From Eupeodes corollae (taxonomy: Eukaryota; Arthropoda; Insecta; Diptera; Syrphidae): 64,000 nucleotides of DNA. Made by a program: the position numbers and the translations under genes. Positions 25,924 to 38,510 of the stretch are shown one piece after another (the stretch's first letter is position 1; each line of letters opens with the position of its first letter). The DNA lies in the NCBI RefSeq assembly GCF_945859685.1, contig NC_079147.1, forward strand, positions 92,930,315-92,994,314. The letters run 5' to 3'. The notes below the pieces were generated by a model that worked only from the letters and a program-made list of their open reading frames with translations, was not told the DNA's origin and ran no database searches.

Positions 25924-27032
25924 TGGAGATGGAGAAGTTTCGGGTGTTCGAGCGGCAGTGTTTACGACGCTGTACCGGCTTATATCGAACAGCCGAATCT
26001 TCTTATGTGCATTACTTTTCCAACGAGGTCCTATACAACGGGGCTCGAATCAACAGAATTGACAATTTCGTGATAAAGCTCGTTCGAGGTCACATTGCAA
26101 GAGCTATGTCTTCGACCAACAATTTAATTTTCGGGGCGTTCTATCCGAACGACGAGTATTTTGAGAGTGCACGCTTGAGCGGCTTCATTCCACCAGAGGC
26201 ATTCCTCTTTCTAGACAAATGCGGTCTGATACAGGATAGATTGGCAGTTCCGTTAATCTACCACGTCAGACGAAGAACCGTGGATAGGCGACTCCTGTAC
26301 AATCGGGACGTCATGGCACAAGGCGGAGCAGAGCTCCTTCTGTTCAGTAGGGCTGTGTCTGAACGGGACCCAACTGATAGGGTGAAGCAAGAGAACCAGT
26401 TTTGGTGGCTTCAATCGGCACTTGATAGTGGGTAGTCGGGATGGGGTTTTAAGCCTTGGCCGGCTTACATACTTGTTTTATAGTTTAAGGGTTTAGTTTT
26501 AAGTAGAATAGGCATGGTGGCACACAATAAAAATACAAAAAAAAAATTAAAATTAAAAAACACAAAAAAAACATGGAACATAAAAAAAATGTAAAAAAAA
26601 AATAATAAAAAAAAACATAAAACAGACAATAATATATAAAAACAAACAACGTTAGATTTGCTGCTGTGGTTGTTCTAGTTTTAAGTAGTTTATAGGTAGA
26701 ATAGGTAGTTTAAGTTAGCTTTAAGTTTTATATTAAGGACCTTATTTTAAGTATTTTTTAAGTAAAAAAAAAAGGAACTTGATATTAGTTTTTTCTCATA
26801 ATTTTTTAATAAATACAAAATAAATAAAATTGAATTGAAGTTAAAATAGATCTTAGAGCAGAAAGGCATTAGTAGTTAGTGTTATAGTTTAACTTAGAGT
26901 GTCCGTATGGGACCATTAAGTTAGTTGTAAGTTATGGATAATTAGGCTAGTTTTATGAATTTTTGTCTAGCTTTAAGATAGGTTTAAGAATGAATTAATA
27001 AAAATGAATTATAAAAAAAAAAAAAAAAAAAA
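25924..27032 (+). mobile_element. I/jockey-type LINE, 5'-truncated copy in SINE
   Basis: The C-terminal ORF from MEKFRVFERQCLRRCTGLYR (25930) to about 26435 is uninterrupted. It includes the stretch that is frameshifted in the 11-13 kb copy (FSNEVLYNGARINRIDNFV). A 3' UTR of about 580 bp with the shared block gtaagttatggataattagg and a 20-A tail (27013-27032) follow. Sequence is almost identical to the minus-strand copy, so both are recent. The 5' truncation point is different (before MEKFRVF here, within RT there). Confidence 0.88.
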
Positions 27033-27303
27033 GTGCTTTGGACTGTCATGTCAGAGGTCTGCCTATGCCACCTAAAAGTCTTTTTCACGGGTACTGCCTC
27101 TTGGGAGGAATTGACAAATTCTCCAATAGTAATTCTTGCCATGAAAAGTGCTTTCTCAAATTTACCGTTTGGATTCGGCTTTAAACTGTAGGTCTTCTCC
27201 ATCCCTGACAACAGTACTCGCAGACAGGAATGGTTGAGAGTTGTCAGTCACTAGGCCCTAGTTCTCACGGACTGCTGCGCCGCCCAATTCATTTATTTAT
27301 TTT
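27033..27303 (+). mobile_element. SINE 3' portion after the LINE poly(A)
   Basis: This starts gtgctttggactgtcatgtc, the same SINE position that follows the LINE poly(A) in the other copy (gtgcattggactgtcatgac on the minus strand). The B-box is lost through a deletion of about 13 bp. The body continues to a 3' tail ggactgctgcgccgcccaat followed by (TTTA)-like repeats. Confidence 0.75.
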
Positions 27304-27790
27304 AAGGTCTTTCAGTACTTTTGCAACTGTACAAATGCTAAAGAAGATTTATCTCAAAAAATTCTTTACGCCTCAAGAACAGGAGGAGTACTCATGACAC
27401 TCTCTGGTTGTGTCGAATTAACAGCAAACGTTCTTCAAGCAAATTTGCTTTATCAATCGAGCTTACATAGGGAGTTTTTTACAAATGACCAGACATTTTA
27501 CTACCTTTATGACTTTGTAGTATGTTTTTCCTTAATTTCTTATAATGCAAATATTTTGTTGGTCGAATATGTCCATTGTACGTCTTTCTAGCTTGTTTGA
27601 ACTTATCCCGGTTTTCCTCAGTTGTTTGGCTTTATAACAATGGAAATTCACATCTCTGATCCTATAATAACCTCTTGACAGCTCGAATAAAGCCATGAGT
27701 TTTCTTTCGGCTTGATAGAATTTACCCAATCGGGGATTATATTTCCCATTCCACAAAGAATAAAATTTGAAATTGTCTAGGAAGTGACCA
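27304..27790 (-). mobile_element. CR1/jockey-type LINE relic, copy c, linker part
   Basis: Minus-strand pieces encode the linker between endonuclease and RT (a KRLYR, then QARK-type arginine-rich region near 27640-27580). The region leading into TVAKVLKDL at 27304-27330 continues as RT at 25888. Frames are broken many times. 27304-27317 is the right copy of the SINE target duplication. Confidence 0.7.
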
Positions 27791-27799
27791 GTGGTTGTT

Positions 27800-30700
27800 A
27801 TGGTTGCAAAACAATAGTGATAATGATTATTCAGATCATAACCTTTTCTTTTTTATAACATAGCTTTGGCCATATATTTCGTGACTTCCGCCACATGAAG
27901 TTCAATCAGTAATGGATTGAAACCAAAGTTACGGGTCTGGTAAGGGGAGGCTAAATATTTCTATATTATATTCTTACTAAAATATTCCAAATCAAGACTT
28001 TCCCATCTCTTTACCCGACATATGCCCCATATTTCTTTCGGATTGATTGATGAGTTTTTCATCTACCAGTACATTCCTTTTTTTAACCTATATACAATTT
28101 AATCCCCAAATTCTTACCTTTGTTCAAAACGAAATTAATACTACTGAGTGCGTTGTCACTTTGACAAGTGATAGAATTTCCAAGAAATACCACACCCTTC
28201 TGAATAGTGTGGCATTTGACATTTAAAGTAAATAAATGACATTTCACTATAATTATAGAGATAAACTTAATGAAGTAAGTAACAATTATTTCAATTTAAA
28301 GAAGTGCGTACATGTTTTTTGTTTCAAATCGAAAAAATTAAAAATTCAATTGAAATATTTGTCCTCATTTCTTCGTCCTATTACTGTCAGAGTTCCAGTT
28401 CTTTTTCAACAGTATCATCTCTACTTTGCGTACGGTTCATTTTTGAGACTATTCTCAGAAATGGACACATGCTTTACTTATGTTCTATATTTATTCTTAA
28501 TATTCTTATAGAAAAACTCAAGTTTTTTAATTGAATAAAATAGTACGTGGCATTGACATTTGATGATTTTGACCGTTGTGATTTGAATTATAATTTATAA
28601 GGAGCAATATTTTCGATGTACTTATTTTATTTAATGTACGTACATATTTTAACTGTCGATATAATTTGCATCAAAGGAATTCATGTGATTAAAATAATTT
28701 GTTGCATATAATTCATTAAGAAAACATGCGTTTGAAAAGAAATTCTTCAAAAATAAATTAAATTCTGAGTATTTAGTTTGACGATAAAAAATATTCCGTT
28801 TATTGGAGCTTACTATGTGGTTTTTCATTTATTCAATTTTGGTCTTTTATTTCTAACTTCCGGAGAACGGGCATTATTTTTGTGTTGTGGGACTTCCTTG
28901 TAGGAACAAAATAAATAAAATAAACGAGTATACTTGTGCAGCTATGTCGAAAACTTAGATACACATTTCTTGAAAGACAAGGTTTTGTGGTTGGCTATTT
29001 TAATTTCAACGAGGAAGAGGAACTATAAAAGAGAAAATTAATTTTTATTTGATATATTTTTTATTGCAGTTGAGACTTAGGGAGAGGAGGCCATGATCTG
29101 TTAGCACCCTGTTATGCACTCTAAAGTAGAAGCATTTTAGTTATGTTGTGTGACATTGCGTTGCGAATTTTTCCAGACCAGACGGACTGAATATATACGA
29201 ATATTTTCAAACAATATTGGATTTTCGAATTCGATTCTCGTTGAAAATTAGTCTTCAAAAAATGAAACCTTAAAGGAAAACCTTGGCCGAAGCCGGGATT
29301 GAAAACCAGGACAAAAAAAATACAAACTGAGATTTTGAGAAGGTCAATTCTCGATAAAATGTATGGAAAATAAATGTATGGAAATTATAAGAAAGATAAT
29401 CGTTGGTAAAACACAACCGATAAAAATTACTCAAAGATAATTATTTCGATACACAAAATCAATAGCTGTAAACACGTCTCCTAATACCGAGAAACCGGAA
29501 TTTTGACGCGAAGGTCAAAAGTAAAAATTAGCAAACAAATAAAAAAAGAAAAAAGCTTTTCAACACGAAATTGCCACAACAGCTATTGTAGTTCTTCCTC
29601 ATACCAATTTTGTTTCACAGCAGAATCTTCAACAAAAAAAAACCTATAGCAAAATTCCGTTAACTAATTTCTTAAAAATTTTGTTCACACAATTTTCCAG
29701 ATGTCTTTTCGTTTTGGAAGCAATCTAAAAAGTGCCATCATAATGGCGAGCTTAACCCTTCCTTCTACTTGCCCTCAGGCAATCCTCTCTGATCTTATGC
29801 GTGGTGATCACGATCCCTAATTTTTCTCCGTCCGTAAGACTGGGGTGTGCGACCGAGAAGCCAGGTATTGTTCATCGCACGTGATTTCAGTAACGAAGTG
29901 ATGCGCTCACCCAGTAGCTCAGTGAATGAGTTCAGCTCTTATCCGTCGAACCCATTCCAGCTAAGACTCTCTGGAAATTTTTGTGGAATTCCTCGCATTA
30001 CCGAGTCCCTACACACTGCACTTGATTTTGGTTGAGGAAAAACTACTTTCTGTCGTGTTGAAGAAAGTCGATAGCCAAGCCTAAGATTAAAATGAAAGTT
30101 ATTAAGTATAGAGAGATTTTATATATAATATACTTTATGATTGGCCCGCTGCCATACTAAGTTAAAGTTGGCGTGACTTCATCTTCATGCCTTGTCCGAA
30201 TAAATCGAGACCGAACGTAGTAAGTGAATGGATTTAGTTTGAACTTTATTAAAAACACCTTCCACGTTTAAAAGGAAGCAAGAGTAAATTTTGCATTATG
30301 AACTATCTTCTTAATAATACGTATTACCTCATTCAGGGTCGTCTCAGTAGACTTGCCTATATGCATGCTCAGATTCTTCTAGCGGACATTTCTTTGCTTT
30401 TGGGGTGGGATTTTACAAGATAAGGTCATATGGGCTATTTTTCAGGCCTCGCACTCTGAGGCCATTGACCCATGTTTGTTTTATATGGCTGTTGATGTAT
30501 TTACACAACATCCCTGTTCAAAATATTGTAATAATTACCCCTTTAAACTTTGTTGACAATTTCATATGTCAATGTCATATTGATATCTATGTATATTAAT
30601 TGAATTGTTACTTAAATAATTTCTTTCCTTTTAATAAACTGAAGTCATTGTATAAGGTTGTCATCCATTTATTTCCTTAAGATCTCTAACAATTCTGAAC

Positions 30701-33700
30701 AATGGCTTACTATTAGAACACTCTTAAGTTATCTGAAACACAATTAGAGTGTTTAAAATTAATCTAGACGACAATCAACAAAGATTTCAATAGTCTCAAA
30801 ACTAGTTGCTTCTTTTTTGGACAAGGTAGAAGTAAAAATCATTTCAGAGAGCTTGTCCCTTGTCCTCAATACCGTTCCACACCACTAGCAGACCTTTGCT
30901 ATTGGTAGAGAACTCATCTACAATCTATACTTGGATGTCATCCCTGACAACCCCATTTACACGGAAAGAAATACATTGCGAATATTACAATGTAACCAAA
31001 AGGTTATTGCACTCGACAATAACCTTTTTGAACATTATTTTGTCTTCATCATCCTTCTCATGAATCGTTCCGGGTGCTTCGTTTTTGGAAATTTTGTCAA
31101 GAATGAAGGTAGCTCTGTTAAACTGGTTCTTAAGCAAAATGCTTTATGACTTTTTATTTTCCCGATTAGATCTACTATGGCTGGCTTTGCTACCCGAGGG
31201 TTTGGCTTAGTTGGTCAGTTAAGGGAGCACAGGATAACTATAGCTGCTCAAAGTTGGCGGATAGTCCAGAGTAAGTATTGTAAGTAACGTCTATAGAGGA
31301 AAAACAAGACTGAAGGTCCCACGAGTAAGCGGAAGGGAAAAGACAGCTCGGCAGAGTCGATTACCGACTGGAAAGAAAATATGACGGACCATCTCAAAGC
31401 GTTCCAATGAGCGCTTTATCGGCTGGTTTACAATCCAGCCTTTCATTATTCGACACGGATTATGAACGCTCACACCACCACTGAAAATTATGGACCCCGT
31501 ATTTATGGTTAGAACGCCTTGCTTTATGTTGGACTATTTTAGACTAAAGGAACAGTTCGTCCTGACCTTAGCTAATGATTATTATCATAAGTGGTGATCA
31601 TTACCTCCCGACACGCACGAAAGGGGGTTTAAGGGGGGGATTTATTACTTCCCCTAAAGACGGAATGGCAATTTTCTGAAAAGTTGTCACAAATGTTTAA
31701 AAATAACATTAAAGCTTACAGAGCTGTGTAACCGTCCATTAATAGTTTTTTTACATTTTATGTAATTAAACATAATTTTTATTCTAAAAATTAAATGCTT
31801 CCATTATTTGGATTTGGCCACCAATCACGCTGTGTTTTAAGTGCAGAGCAAAATTCCCAAATTATTACCTTTAAGAATTTCTTTAATATTTTTTCTCTCT
31901 AACAAACTATCCAAATCTGTTTGCTTATAGACATTTTTATTTTTTAAATTAGTAAATTTAAAAGGAACTGCTTTGTTTTAGGCACGAAATTAAAATATAG
32001 GGACTAGGGAGGTACATACAAGTTATAAAGTGTGGCAGCAAATCGTAAACATTGTAAACATAAAGCATTAATATTTGTTTCTATGAAAATATCCTTTATA
32101 ACTTAGTTTTGTACACACGACCTGGCTCTGAATGTTCATCTACCTTATTATTCCTTTAAAGGGTTTGTTGTCCATCTAACCATAAGTTACAAACACACAA
32201 ATTCAAAAAATCTACATATATACGATTCCAACTCCGTGAACCACAAATTTCATTCAAACTCAAACGAACGAAAATCCCTTGCGTTAGGTTTTTTTTTAAC
32301 TCATCAACTTGTTTATGTGTATGCAAGGGAAAAGCTAGTTGGTTAAGGGAGAAGGTTGATTTGAAGGACACATGGTATGTTTTAACCACGTACGTCAAAA
32401 ATAAATTCAACTTTTGACTGCTTTCTGAAGCGTTAATGATACCTAAAGAGTATTTTATTTAGTTGTACACTCAAATTGTGTTGTAAGTTAAGCTACACAA
32501 CACGTATGGCCACCAAAAGTTGTAGTTGGAAACATTGCTTGCTGCAATTTAAAAATTAAAGTTTTTATTAACTACTCCAAATATTATGAAAATAGAATAA
32601 CGAGCAAAAATATCGCAGTGTTATAATATTTGAATGAAAATCTAAGTTGAGAAGAGAACCTTTATAAAAAGTAAAGGCCCAAGTGTTCTTCTCTCTGGAA
32701 CCCCAAAAGTACATTTGATACTTTTTAAACCCTAGTATAAATTACTACGACATTCTAAATAAATATTGCCCTTCATTGAAATAAAATCTTACCAAAATTA
32801 AATCAATGTTATTATTCAATTTTAAAGGAATATTTGCAGCAAATGAAATAAATGCCATATCTTTCTGAGAAAAAGTGTTTCTTTTTAACCAAGAAAGAAA
32901 TTTATTTGCCAACGTTTATTTTCAACAAGATGGCGCTATGTGCCACTCAAGCAATGAAACAACCGCAAGTTTGAAATAAAATTTTCCTGACCATGTTATT
33001 TCTCAAAGAAGTGACTAAAATTACCTCCCGATGTCGTGTGATTTCAATATTTTAAGCTTTTTTTTTGGGAGCCAGTTGAAATATGATATCTATGTTTAAG
33101 CGGCCCATGGACACCTCACTTGAGTTCACACCTGTGTCGGTGTGCAAAAATGTGTGCTGTGTTTTTGATTTGTGTGTGTCGGTGATTCGATCGGTGTTAG
33201 TGTAATGTGTATGCGGGATACGCGCACATTTATTACTCAGTTGCATCTGAATCTTTGTCGAGTGAATTTAATTATTAATTTTTAAATTTGATTTTTTAAA
33301 AAGATCTTTATTTTTTAAAGACGACTTATTCGTCTGAGATATATATTTAAACTGATTTAATACAATATGATATCTTAGCTTATAAAAGGTTCTTATGTTA
33401 TTCTTTCGATGGCGTGTCTGCTATCTGGGTGGTCTATGGGTGATTGAATACTATATCATCTTTTGTTTGTGTGTTTAAATCTTCTGCATCCTTATCTGGG
33501 ATTTTTGCAATGTAAGGTTTTTATCGATTTGTTGTGGTTTGAGGCTTTCGTCATATATAACTAGTGCGGTGCGTGGCAAGTACTTTCAATAAAAGCTTCA
33601 AACTTTAAGGTAACTTATTCTGATCTTTCCTCTTTGAGATCTCTTTCACAATTAATGTGTGTACGATTTGTGTGTCATATATGGCGGAATGCCACACTTG

Positions 33701-33930
33701 GTGTCAGTACATTGATGTAAACATAAGTGTCGTTTCTATTGGCCGCTTTACGCTTAATCATGTGCGGTTTCCGACGATGTGTGTTTGATCTATCCACGAT
33801 TCCTCCTTGATTGCAATTCTCCACTTGCTTTCCGATCTTCGGAATCTTTTACCTTCTTGAGTGTTTTAATTGCTTGCACCACCTCCGCAAAGTAGGCCAG
33901 ATAAACTTCTTGTAAGCGCTTCATAAAAGA
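27800..33930. other. Intergenic DNA, no gene recognised
   Basis: Six kilobases without a recognisable domain. Less A/T-rich stretches lie at 29700-30060, 30830-31480 and 33050-33900 (the last GT-rich, just upstream of a LINE and possibly its 5' part). Their frames are short and match nothing I know. No RNA gene was seen. Confidence 0.4.
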
Positions 33931-33939
33931 AGATATTGT

Positions 33940-36200
33940 TGCAGTAGAATGGTATAGGATATATGGAATGCCATATGTTGATGACCAAGTAGGCTTCTTT
34001 CAAGACAAAATTCTAAATCTTTTTAATACTCACGTTCCACTAGTAACTAAGTTATCAAAAACCAAAGTAAGTTCATGTCCTTGGTTTACAACAGGTATCA
34101 AAAATCTAATATCCCAACGTGACAAGGCATACAATCGGTGGAAAAGATTTCGTTTAGACGTACTTTACAGTGCGAACCGTACTCTCAGAAACAAGGTAAC
34201 TCGTGAAGTACGCGAGGCTAAAATGCGCTTTTATGCCCCACGCCTTGATCCTGTTCAGGCTAAACACAATTTATGGAAACATTTAAAGGAAATTGGTTTA
34301 GGCAAACAAATCAAAAGGAATATGGATAATATTGACTGTAATGAGTTAAATAGGTCTTTTGTTTCCTTTCCGACTCTCAACGACGACGACGGTGAAATTT
34401 CGAATGTAAGGTATACAGTGAAGAGCATTTTGCGAATGTTAACAACTCCTTTCATAATTTTTGCTTTTCAGCTGTTGATGATGTTGAGGTTTTAAAAAGT
34501 ATCTTGTCTATTAAATCAAATTCGATAGGGTTTGATGAAATAAGTCCGGTTTTCATTAAAATTGTTCTTCCTTTTACAATAAAATACATTACTCACATCA
34601 TTAACTCCATATTTATGACGGGAGTTTTTCCTTTAGCTGGGAAACGTGCTAAAATAATACCAGTACCCAAAAACCAAAATGAGTTCAGACCAATTGCCAT
34701 TCTACCGTTTTTATCTAAAGTACTTGAAAGAATTATGAGTTCTCAGTTACAAAGATTTCTTCAAAATAATAATCTATTGTGTGACAATCGATCGGGTTTT
34801 AGACCAAAACACAGTTGTACAACTGCTTTAATAAATATGACAGAAGATATAAGACAAGCTTTAGACAATGATCAAGTAACTTTTCTTATTTTACTTGACT
34901 TTTCAAAGGCATTTGATATGGTTAATCACAATGTTCTCTGTAAAAAACTTCAAAGCCAATTCAATTTTTCTTTATCGTCCACAAAACTCATATCTTCTTA
35001 CTTAAATTGTAGATCTCAAGCAGTTGTTTCTAATAATTCCATATCAGACTTTCTTCCACTATCCTCAGGTGTTCCACAAGGCTCGATTCTTGGCCCAATA
35101 TTTTTTACTATGTACATTAATGACTTGCCTAAGTTTTTATTTAGTTCTTCGGTTGATATGTATGCAGATGATGTGCAGATGCGTAGAAGTTTTCCTTTGG
35201 GTCTAGTGGAAAACGCTGCCTGTGAAGTAAATAAAGATCTCGACAGGATTTTTCAATGGTCCCGCATGAACGGTCTCCATTTAAACCCATCCAAGTCAAA
35301 ATGTTTGGTTATTTCCAGAAAACCGGTAGATACTTCATATTTTCCTATCGTTTTTGTTGATTCTGCAAGAAATCTAGGTATATAACTTTTAACAAAACTC
35401 TTACATGGAATAACCACATCAGGTTGACTTTGGGTAGAGTTTACGCAGGTCTTCGCACACTTTGGGCAACACAGTCGGTAACACCTTTAAAAACCAGATT
35501 AGTTTTAGCTAAAACACTAATCATACCAATTATTATGTTTGGGTGTGAGCTATTTAATAACTGTGACTATGAACATAAGCGGAAACTCAATGTGGCATAT
35601 AACAGTATCGCACGCTATATTTTTGGATTGAAAAGATATGACCACATTTCCACTTTTTCAAAATCTATTTTTGGTATCACACTTGATGATCTGTTTAAAA
35701 AGAAAACGTTGACCTTACTCCACAACGTCATCCAAACGCGCCTACCGAGGTACCTATATAACAGGATCTGTTTCTCCCAATCAATGACAACTCTTGATCT
35801 CATACTAATACGACATAGTTGTTTGAGCCATTAGGCTAATAAGTAGTATAACCTTGGTTGGGATTAAGCTCAGACAATACTTGAAGGCACCCAGATGATG
35901 ATTAGATATTCGAGTCTTTCTTTCTTTCTTACTTTCTTTCTTTCTTTTCTTTTTTTCCTTCTTTATTTATTTTTTGTTTCAAAAAGTAATGTTATACTTG
36001 CTAATTAAAAAAAAAATAATTACATATGTTGTAGTAATAGTTATAAATATATTTATTTGTCATTTTTACATTTAATATCTTTTATTATAAATTGTAACAC
36101 ATTCACTTAAATATTATAAATAGAATTATCAATGAAGCTTGCACTATCAAATGAGATATTGTATCTTACTGTGTAAGTTATGAAAATAAAGTTTGAAAAC
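33940..36200 (+). mobile_element. Jockey-superfamily LINE, lightly damaged ORF2
   Basis: The order is linker (FFQDKILNLFNTHVPLVTKL, then PWFTTGIKNLISQRDKAYNRW), then RT. Motifs are FRPIAILPFLSKVLERIMSS, RSGFRPKHSCTTALIN, LLDFSKAFDMVNHNVL, SGVPQGSILGPIFFTMYIND and the catalytic YADD at 35161-35172, with thumb NPSKSKCLVISRK. Only two frameshifts are evident: one near 34400, and a 2-bp duplication near 35378 (ggtatataact). The C-terminal part runs to 35834. The 3' UTR has a CTTT-rich tract (35920-35950) and ends near an AATAAA at about 36185. The endonuclease and 5' part are missing or lie unrecognised upstream. Confidence 0.88.
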
Positions 36201-37535
36201 TAAGAAACAAAACATGAAAGCATTTTTGAATTCGATTTTTCACAAACCGAAGACCTCCTATTCCCAAAAGAACAATATTTTCCTAGAAAAATTCCATTGA
36301 GTTGTGTTTTTGGAGTAGAGTTTAAACCCGATTTACTCTCCGATGTTATTCATTCACAATGCCTTGTGCGTAGGCCCAAATAGGATTATGAAAAGGTATT
36401 GAAAATGCCTTCTACTTCAGATGATGACCATTATATGTATAGCCAACATCAATTTTTCTGTAGCCCCAAGAGAATACACAGCCACAAATCCGATCCCATT
36501 CAACAAAGCGATTCCATCAAATGAAAGAGGAATAAAGATGAAAATTATTGAACTATTTCACCTTCCAGCAGATCAAACGCAACGAATTTAGGTAGCAACG
36601 ATTCATGGCTACAATGTCCTGGCCATACACTCCTCCGCATTGAAGATAGGTGGGTAGGGTACATTTGATTTTGAACTTTGGCATGAAAATATGAGAATGA
36701 CAGGTATTCGTTTTCCAAGGCAATAATCCCTGCACCAGATATGTTAACTCCCCTCCTATTATAAGCAAACGGTAACGACTCCATTGACTTTTTATAAGCT
36801 CGCTATGATTGTTGTAACAGTCATGAAATACAAAAAAAAAGAAACTATAACAAAGTAAACACCATTCATCCGTTTTCTAGGATAATTTCCTCTCTGAAGT
36901 TAGGTATATTAGAAAAAACTCTAACACAAAAAGGACCTTAATGTTCCGTCCACGGGGAAAATCAATTTAAAATGTCCATTCCGTTTTTCTCTCTATTTTT
37001 TTGTATACAATAAAAGGTATTATTCCATTCAATTTCACACAAAAGAACAAAGTATATTGCCACAGTAGACAGTACGCAATCAATTTAAAACCTTTACCTC
37101 TATAATTGAGAACAGTATTCGTGGAGAATAATTCAATTTCCAACTATATTTGTTATCCTTTTATTGTTTGTGGTATTAGAATCGGAATTAATAAGTTTCT
37201 CGATCTGGACAGTAAGCAATGCATTTTTTAAACGGAGTTAGTTCAAGGATGGTTTAGTTTCCAACCTTCCCACTCCTATGTAAGTCTACGTAAGAATAAG
37301 GTCAAATATTAAATATTGATCATATTAAATGTTTTTGATTTGTATTAAAACTCTTGAGAAATATTTGTTGGCTTTTGGGTTTTCCTTAATTGATACCTTT
37401 AATAATATTAGATTGGTCTTGTGCCAGCTTTTTCATGGCCATGTTTTTCCCCAATTTTGTACAATTTCGAAACAGATTAATTATGTTATAAGAAACAAAT
37501 CATATACAAATATTACTTTCATTTAATATCTGTCA
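36201..37535. other. Intergenic DNA, no gene recognised
   Basis: The minus-strand frame of 79 residues at 36545-36784 has unusually balanced composition for this window but matches no family I recognise. It has no visible splice partners. Confidence 0.35.
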
Positions 37536-37539
37536 TATT

Positions 37540-38110
37540 AGACCGATTTCAGGGATAATCAAACAAATGTTATTGATTATAATGTAAGCCCAAGATTTTT
37601 GGCAGAATCGATGAACTGTATAGCACAGTTGTTTAAATATATCTCTGGAAAGTATTATAGTTCTAGAGATGATTAAGCATTTAGTTTTTTCTCATTTAAA
37701 CAAACATCGCTTTTGCGGGACCACATAACAACTGTATTCAAATCCTCGTTGACTTCATACACAGCACACCGTTTTCAAGCATGCCTAATTAAAAAATGTT
37801 GTGTAATTGAACATCATCTGCATACATGTGCACAGAAGAGCTCAGTGGACATGACAGAAGATCAATGACCTACCTGTTAAGTAGGAGAGAATAAGCTGAA
37901 CAGATGCAAAAGAGAGATGAAATTGACGTTTAAGTTTTTCACAAAGTATAAGATGGTTGACGGTATCAAATTTTGAAAAGTCAAGAAGCGTTAATATGGT
38001 CACTTTATCATTATCTGATTTATTTCTGATATTTTCAACTACGTCTTTTAAAGCTGTAGTACAGCTGTGCTTAGGGCGAAAGCCTAAATAATTGATAAAC
38101 ATTAATTTAT
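37540..38110 (-). mobile_element. Second copy of the 34-36 kb LINE family, degraded
   Basis: Minus-strand motifs in order from 38100: LGFRPKHSCTTALKDVVENI, LLDFSKFDTVNHLILCEKL, then a deletion, VHMYADDVQ near 37830, VNEDLN near 37760, and FIDSAKNLGLT near 37600. These match the 33.9-36.2 kb element at the protein level. Deletions and frameshifts make it a relic. Confidence 0.8.
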
Positions 38111-38219
38111 TACATGTGAGAAAACTTCAGTTTATCAGTTTCTCCAAAATCTTCAAAAAATAATGATCTCCATCGCTTACTTCCAAATATAAGGGAAAGT
38201 ACTAGTCATAAATATATTA

Positions 38220-38510
38220 TTAAAAATGTACGTTATGTATTTGACTATATACGGAAAAATGGCTTTAAGAAAAACCGGATTTAAAATTCATTTAATTCTA
38301 TGCTCAATTTTGTTGTTAACGTAATATCTGGTAATATGTACGTATTTGGTTTTATAAGGATTTTCGATTTAAAATTTCGTTAACAAAATTAGGTTTTGAA
38401 GCTATTCCTTGATATGCAAAATATTGTTGGTAATTTTTAGTTATTTTTTTTAGAAAAATTCAACTGACAACTTATTTAACATAACATCAAAACCTACAAA
38501 AACAACACAA
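38220..38510 (+). repeat. Dispersed repeat R, short fragment
   Basis: The stretch aatattgttggtaattttta followed by aattcaactgacaactta resembles the 3' part of repeat R at 45720-45760. Ends are not clear. Confidence 0.45.

Noticed and set aside
29847..30035. 62-residue frame with balanced composition
   Set aside because: No recognisable motif, no splice partners and no second copy in the window.
36545..36784. 79-residue minus-strand frame
   Set aside because: Looks protein-like but overlaps another frame of similar length and matches no family I know; kept only as a note.
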